Origin: Marinobacter sp.
GTDB taxonomy: Bacteria; Pseudomonadota; Gammaproteobacteria; Pseudomonadales; Oleiphilaceae
Length of the DNA stretch: 64,000 nucleotides
Assembly (NCBI GenBank): GCA_029264995.1
Contig: JAJUKC010000001.1
Span: 62,001 to 126,000 of the forward strand
Reading direction: 5' to 3'
Shown here: positions 59,868 through 64,000 of the stretch, in pieces
Layout of the letters: every line of letters begins with the position of its first letter
How positions within the stretch are numbered: the stretch's first letter is position 1
Program-made: the position numbers and the translations under genes
Notes under the pieces: model-generated
Seen by the model: the letters and a program-made list of their open reading frames with translations, nothing else
The model's database searches: none
What the model was told of the DNA's origin: nothing

Positions 59868-60815
59868 ATGGACTGGATTTCTCCGCGCAGGCTCAAGAAA
59901 CTCGGGATGCTGAACATGAACCGGCGCAATGTGGATTACATTGCCCGGTATAATGATCGCTCCTCCTACCCGCTGGTGGACAACAAGCTGAAAACCAAAC
60001 TGGCAGTGAGCGAATACGGCGTAAAAACCCCCAAGCTGCTGCAGGTGGTTCGCCAGCAGCACGAAATCTCCCATTTCCGGGAAATGGCGGAGGATCTGGC
60101 CGGTTTTGCCATCAAGCCGGCAAAAGGCTCCGGCGGCAAGGGCATTACCGTCATTACCGGGCGAGACGGCGACGACTTTATCAAGGCCTCCAGCGCCCAC
60201 ATTTCCGTCGCCATGCTGGAGCGTCACCTCACCAACATTCTGGCTGGCCTTTATTCCCTGGCCGGCACCCCGGATGTTGCCATTGTTGAAAACCTGGTTC
60301 AGTCCTCCCCGGCGCTCGCCAGGTACTCCTTCCAGGGCGTACCCGACATCCGGATTGTGGTATTTCAGGGATATCCCGTCATGGCTATGCTCCGGCTGGC
60401 AACCACCGCTTCGGACGGTAAAGCCAACCTGCACCAGGGTGCTGTTGGCGTCGGGCTGGATATAGGCTCTGGCCAGAGTCTGAACGCAGTTCAGTTCAAT
60501 CGGCCGATCACCCTGCACCCGGACACCGGACTGGCGCTGGAAAATATCCGGATTGAAGACTGGGAAAACATGCTGGAAATGGCGGCCCGATGCTATGAGG
60601 CCACTGGCCTGGGTTATATGGGCGTAGACCTGGTGGTCGATGCCAACGAAGGCCCGCTGCTGCTGGAACTGAATGCCCGGCCCGGACTGGCCATTCAGAT
60701 GGCCAACGGCTGCGGACTGTTACCCAGGCTCAGGGCCATAGAGAGCCTCAAGCGCCCGCACTTCAGCCCCAGAGAACGCGCGCTGTTTGCCATGGAAAGC
60801 TTTGCCCGGCGCTGA
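59868..60815 (+). CDS. Alpha-L-glutamate ligase-like (RimK-type ATP-grasp) protein
   Basis: FAIKPAKGSGGKGITVI, GVDLVVDANEGPLLLELNARPGLAIQMAN. Confidence 0.9.
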   Translation: MDWISPRRLKKLGMLNMNRRNVDYIARYNDRSSYPLVDNKLKTKLAVSEYGVKTPKLLQVVRQQHEISHFREMAEDLAGFAIKPAKGSGGKGITVITGRDGDDFIKASSAHISVAMLERHLTNILAGLYSLAGTPDVAIVENLVQSSPALARYSFQGVPDIRIVVFQGYPVMAMLRLATTASDGKANLHQGAVGVGLDIGSGQSLNAVQFNRPITLHPDTGLALENIRIEDWENMLEMAARCYEATGLGYMGVDLVVDANEGPLLLELNARPGLAIQMANGCGLLPRLRAIESLKRPHFSPRERALFAMESFARR

Positions 60816-60866
60816 TAATCGGTTTATGGGCATTTTGCCCGGCGCTGATAATCGGTTTATGGGCAT
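60801..60866. repeat. Exact 33-bp tandem duplication (2 copies)
   Basis: tttgcccggcgctgataatcggtttatgggcat repeated back-to-back. Confidence 0.97.
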
Positions 60867-60900
60867 AAAAAAACCGGAGCTGCTGTGGCTCCGGTTTTTT
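60867..60900. terminator. Bidirectional terminator between ATP-grasp and BCCT genes
   Basis: aaaaaaaccggagc-tgctgt-ggctccggtttttt. Confidence 0.88.
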
Positions 60901-60915
60901 GTTCAGGCCTGCTGA

Positions 60916-62511
60916 TCAGGAGGCCAGCTCGCCTCTTTGCAGAAGCAGCTTTCTCTCGTGGGTCAGGCCTTTCAGCAAGCCCCAGGTCATCAGCAGAAGT
61001 ATTACAGTGAAGGGCAACCCTGCGCTGATGGCAACCGCCTGGATCGCACCCAGAGCATCTTCGCCACCACCGAAGATCAGAGCTGCGGCAATGGCACCTT
61101 CCATGACCACCCAGAACACACGCTGAGCCGTCGGGGCATCGGTTTTTCCGCCAGCGGTGATGCTGTCGATCACCAGCGAGCCGGAATCCGACGAGGTTAC
61201 GAAGAAGACCAGCACCAGGATAATACCGACGAATGAAACGATGCCGGTCCAAGGCAGCTGTTCAAACATCTGGAAGGTCGCCAGAGAAACCTCGGTCAGG
61301 CCTTTGTCCGCCAGCACACCTACGCCTTGCTGGATCTGCTCCAGTGCCGTACCACCGAAACCACTCATCCATACGGTGGTGATCAAGGTCGGGATAATCA
61401 GAACCGCAGTGACAAATTCACGTACCGTCCGGCCTTTTGAAACCCTGGCGATAAACATACCTACGAACGGTGACCAGGAAATCCACCAGGCCCAGTAGAA
61501 CACGGTCCAGCCCTGGAACCAGGCTTCGTCTTCACGACCAAACGGGTTACTCAGCGGCACAATGTTGGCCACGTAGGTTGAAGAGGTTACCCAGATGGTC
61601 TCCAGGACGGTCATGGTCGGGCCGGCGAAGATCACGAAAAACAGCAAGATGCCTGCCGTCGCCATGTTGATGTTACTGAGCACCTTCACGCCGCCATCCA
61701 GGCCACGCAGCACGGAAATCAGCGCCAACGCGGTAACACCGACAATGATGGCCATCTGCACGTTGGTGCCAGAACCTGCCTGAAACAAGTAATCCAGGCC
61801 GGAGGCAGCCTGCTGGGCACCAAAACCAAGTGAAGTGGCCAAACCGAAGATGGTGGCGACAACGGCGAGCACATCAATAATGTGCCCCGGCCAACCCCAT
61901 ACCTTGTCTTTCAGCAAAGGGAAAAACGCGGAACGGATCGTCAATGGCATGTTCTTGTTGAACGCAAAGAACGCCAGAGACAGGGCCACGATGGCGTAGA
62001 TTGCCCAGGGGTGTAGCCCCCAGTGATAAAGGGTCGCCCCCATCGCCAGATCACGCGCTTCGGGCGAATTGGCCGCCACATTGAAGGGGGTCTCGTACCA
62101 GCCCGTGTAATAAGCTACCGGCTCTGCCACAGCCCAGAACATCAGGCCGATCCCCATCCCGGCTGCGAACAGCATGGCAAACCAGGACATGGTTGAGAAT
62201 TCGGGCGTTGCATCCTGTCCGCCCAGCCTGATCTTGCCCACCGGCATGAAGATCAGCGCAAGGCTGACAACCACAAAAAGGTTGGCGCTGAGCAGGAAGA
62301 ACCAGTCAAAGCTGGCAATAATGTCCCACTTGGCACCATCAAGCGTTTCCTTCGCCGCAACGGGAAACATCAGGGTTCCAATAACAAACAGAACCACAAT
62401 GATCGCTGCTACCGGGAAAACCCAGTTATGAAGATCCAGGCCGAACGGATTGATATTATCCTGGCCTGCGACGTAATCCGTCTGATATTCGTCTTTCACT
62501 ACCTCGCCCAC
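60916..62511 (-). CDS. BCCT family betaine/choline/carnitine transporter
   Basis: MFWAVAEPVAYYTGW, WTVFYWAWWISWSPFVGMFIARVSKGRT. Confidence 0.97.
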   Translation of the reverse strand: MGEVVKDEYQTDYVAGQDNINPFGLDLHNWVFPVAAIIVVLFVIGTLMFPVAAKETLDGAKWDIIASFDWFFLLSANLFVVVSLALIFMPVGKIRLGGQDATPEFSTMSWFAMLFAAGMGIGLMFWAVAEPVAYYTGWYETPFNVAANSPEARDLAMGATLYHWGLHPWAIYAIVALSLAFFAFNKNMPLTIRSAFFPLLKDKVWGWPGHIIDVLAVVATIFGLATSLGFGAQQAASGLDYLFQAGSGTNVQMAIIVGVTALALISVLRGLDGGVKVLSNINMATAGILLFFVIFAGPTMTVLETIWVTSSTYVANIVPLSNPFGREDEAWFQGWTVFYWAWWISWSPFVGMFIARVSKGRTVREFVTAVLIIPTLITTVWMSGFGGTALEQIQQGVGVLADKGLTEVSLATFQMFEQLPWTGIVSFVGIILVLVFFVTSSDSGSLVIDSITAGGKTDAPTAQRVFWVVMEGAIAAALIFGGGEDALGAIQAVAISAGLPFTVILLLMTWGLLKGLTHERKLLLQRGELAS

Positions 62512-62787
62512 GTTGGCGCCTCCTGGTCTGGTGTGATCACTGAATATGCTGAGTGAATGAATAACGGAATGAATTTTTATTCATTCGTTACAAGCCGGTC
62601 ATTTTATTACTTTGAACTCAAAACATCAAAAGCAAGAAAAATGTCTTTTTCATCTACATCAGTATAGTCCAGATTTTGCAGAGGCAAAGATTGTTCCCCG
62701 AAACAGGTCTACTACCCGGACAGGTAACGTACGATATACTGCAGGGTTTCGCCTACTATACCCGCCCGACAGCAACCAGAGGCATCC

Positions 62788-64000
62788 ATGGAAAAAACCA
62801 CTACCTTCCCTTTGCGCTACTCCGTTTATGCCCTCAGCATTGCCGGGCTCGTGGTGTCGTTACCGGTAACCCTGTGGCTTGGGGCAGGCTATCTGTTTCC
62901 TGTGATTTTTGGTGCGCTCACAGGCCTAGGCACCTGGGATTTACTGCAACGAAAGCATACCGTTAGCCGAAACTACCCCATCATGGCCAACTTTCGGTAT
63001 CTGTTTGAGTCGATCGGCCCCGAAATTCGCCAGTACTTTATCCAGTCCGACACAGAAGAGCGGCCGTTCTCCCGCGAACAACGCACCATCGTTTACCAGC
63101 GGGCAAAGAACGTACTCGACAAGCGGCCATTTGGTTCACAGCTGGGCATGTACGAGGAAGGCTTTGAGTGGATAAACCACTCGCTCACCCCAACCCGCCT
63201 GAACAGCAGCGATTTTCGGATTCTGATCGGCAAAAACTGCGACAAACCCTACAGTGCCAGCGTGTTCAACATCTCTGCCATGAGCTTTGGCTCGCTTTCC
63301 GCCAACGCCATTCTGAGCCTGAATACCGGCGCAAAAAAAGGAGGCTTCTACCACGACACGGGGGAAGGATCGATCTCCCGGTACCACCGGGAGCCCGGCG
63401 GCGACCTGGTGTGGGAAATCGGCTCGGGCTATTTCGGTTGCCGGCATCCCGATGGCACATTCAATCCCGAGATGTTTGAAAGGAACGCCACACTCGACCA
63501 GGTGAAAATGATAGAGGTCAAACTATCTCAGGGGGCAAAACCGGGCCACGGTGGTATTTTGCCTGGAGCAAAAGTGACCCCCGAAATCGCCGAAGCCCGA
63601 GGCGTTCAGGTTGGCGAAGATTGCATCTCCCCCGCCAGCCATTCCGCCTTTTCCACCCCCATTGAATTGCTGGAATTCCTCGAACAGCTGCGAAGCCTCT
63701 CCGGCGGCAAACCGGTCGGCTTCAAACTGGCCATTGGCCACCCCTGGGAATGGTTTGCCATCATTAAAGCCATGCTGAAGACTGGCAAAAAGCCCGATTT
63801 CATCGTGGTTGATGGCGGTGAAGGCGGCACCGGTGCGGCGCCACTGGAGTTCATCAATCGGCTTGGCATGCCCATGACCGAGGCCCTCCTGCTGGTTCAT
63901 AACACCCTGGTGGGTACCCACCTGCGTGAAGACATTGCCATTGGCGCCGCCGGCAAGATTACCTCCGCGTTCAACATTGCCCGTACACTCGCCCTGGGGG
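62788..64000 (+). CDS. FMN-binding glutamate synthase family protein (partial, 3' end outside window)
   Basis: MSFGSLSANAILSLNTGAKKGGFYHDTGEGSIS, KLSQGAKPGHGGILPGAKVTPEIAEARG, VVDGGEGGTGAAP; open to window end so absent from the ORF track. Confidence 0.95.
   Translation, partial: MEKTTTFPLRYSVYALSIAGLVVSLPVTLWLGAGYLFPVIFGALTGLGTWDLLQRKHTVSRNYPIMANFRYLFESIGPEIRQYFIQSDTEERPFSREQRTIVYQRAKNVLDKRPFGSQLGMYEEGFEWINHSLTPTRLNSSDFRILIGKNCDKPYSASVFNISAMSFGSLSANAILSLNTGAKKGGFYHDTGEGSISRYHREPGGDLVWEIGSGYFGCRHPDGTFNPEMFERNATLDQVKMIEVKLSQGAKPGHGGILPGAKVTPEIAEARGVQVGEDCISPASHSAFSTPIELLEFLEQLRSLSGGKPVGFKLAIGHPWEWFAIIKAMLKTGKKPDFIVVDGGEGGTGAAPLEFINRLGMPMTEALLLVHNTLVGTHLREDIAIGAAGKITSAFNIARTLALG

Overview
This 64 kb window is chromosomal gammaproteobacterial DNA. 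Its gene content and order suggest a Marinobacter-like organism; that is inference, with no search run. Most of it is conserved core genome: a flagellar cluster (STAS/response regulator, fliJ-fliE, fleR, fleS, fleQ, a fliT-like gene), lexA-sulA, an amidoligase/glutamine-amidotransferase/SIMPL cassette, tamAB, four tRNAs, thiolase/FabG, purEK, sodB, a GGDEF/EAL protein, lemA plus an M48 peptidase, gspN-C-D, groESL, class I fumarase, a Pla-1/cef-type lipoprotein lipase, rmuC, a protease/transglutaminase/ATP-grasp triad, a BCCT transporter and a partial glutamate-synthase-family gene. I saw no CRISPR array, prophage, transposase or rRNA. The items most worth a second look are: (1) an sstT gene whose N-terminus is fused in frame to its C-terminal tail, with most of the transporter missing, overlapping a divergent shikimate-kinase-like gene; (2) a 110-bp MITE/REP-like element with perfect 28-bp inverted arms between purE and purK; (3) two peptide-ligase-type loci, amidoligase+GATase+SIMPL and retropepsin-like protease+7TM transglutaminase-like+ATP-grasp; (4) a voltage-sensor-like membrane protein with no recognisable pore; (5) an exact 33-bp tandem duplication across the stop codon of the ATP-grasp gene.
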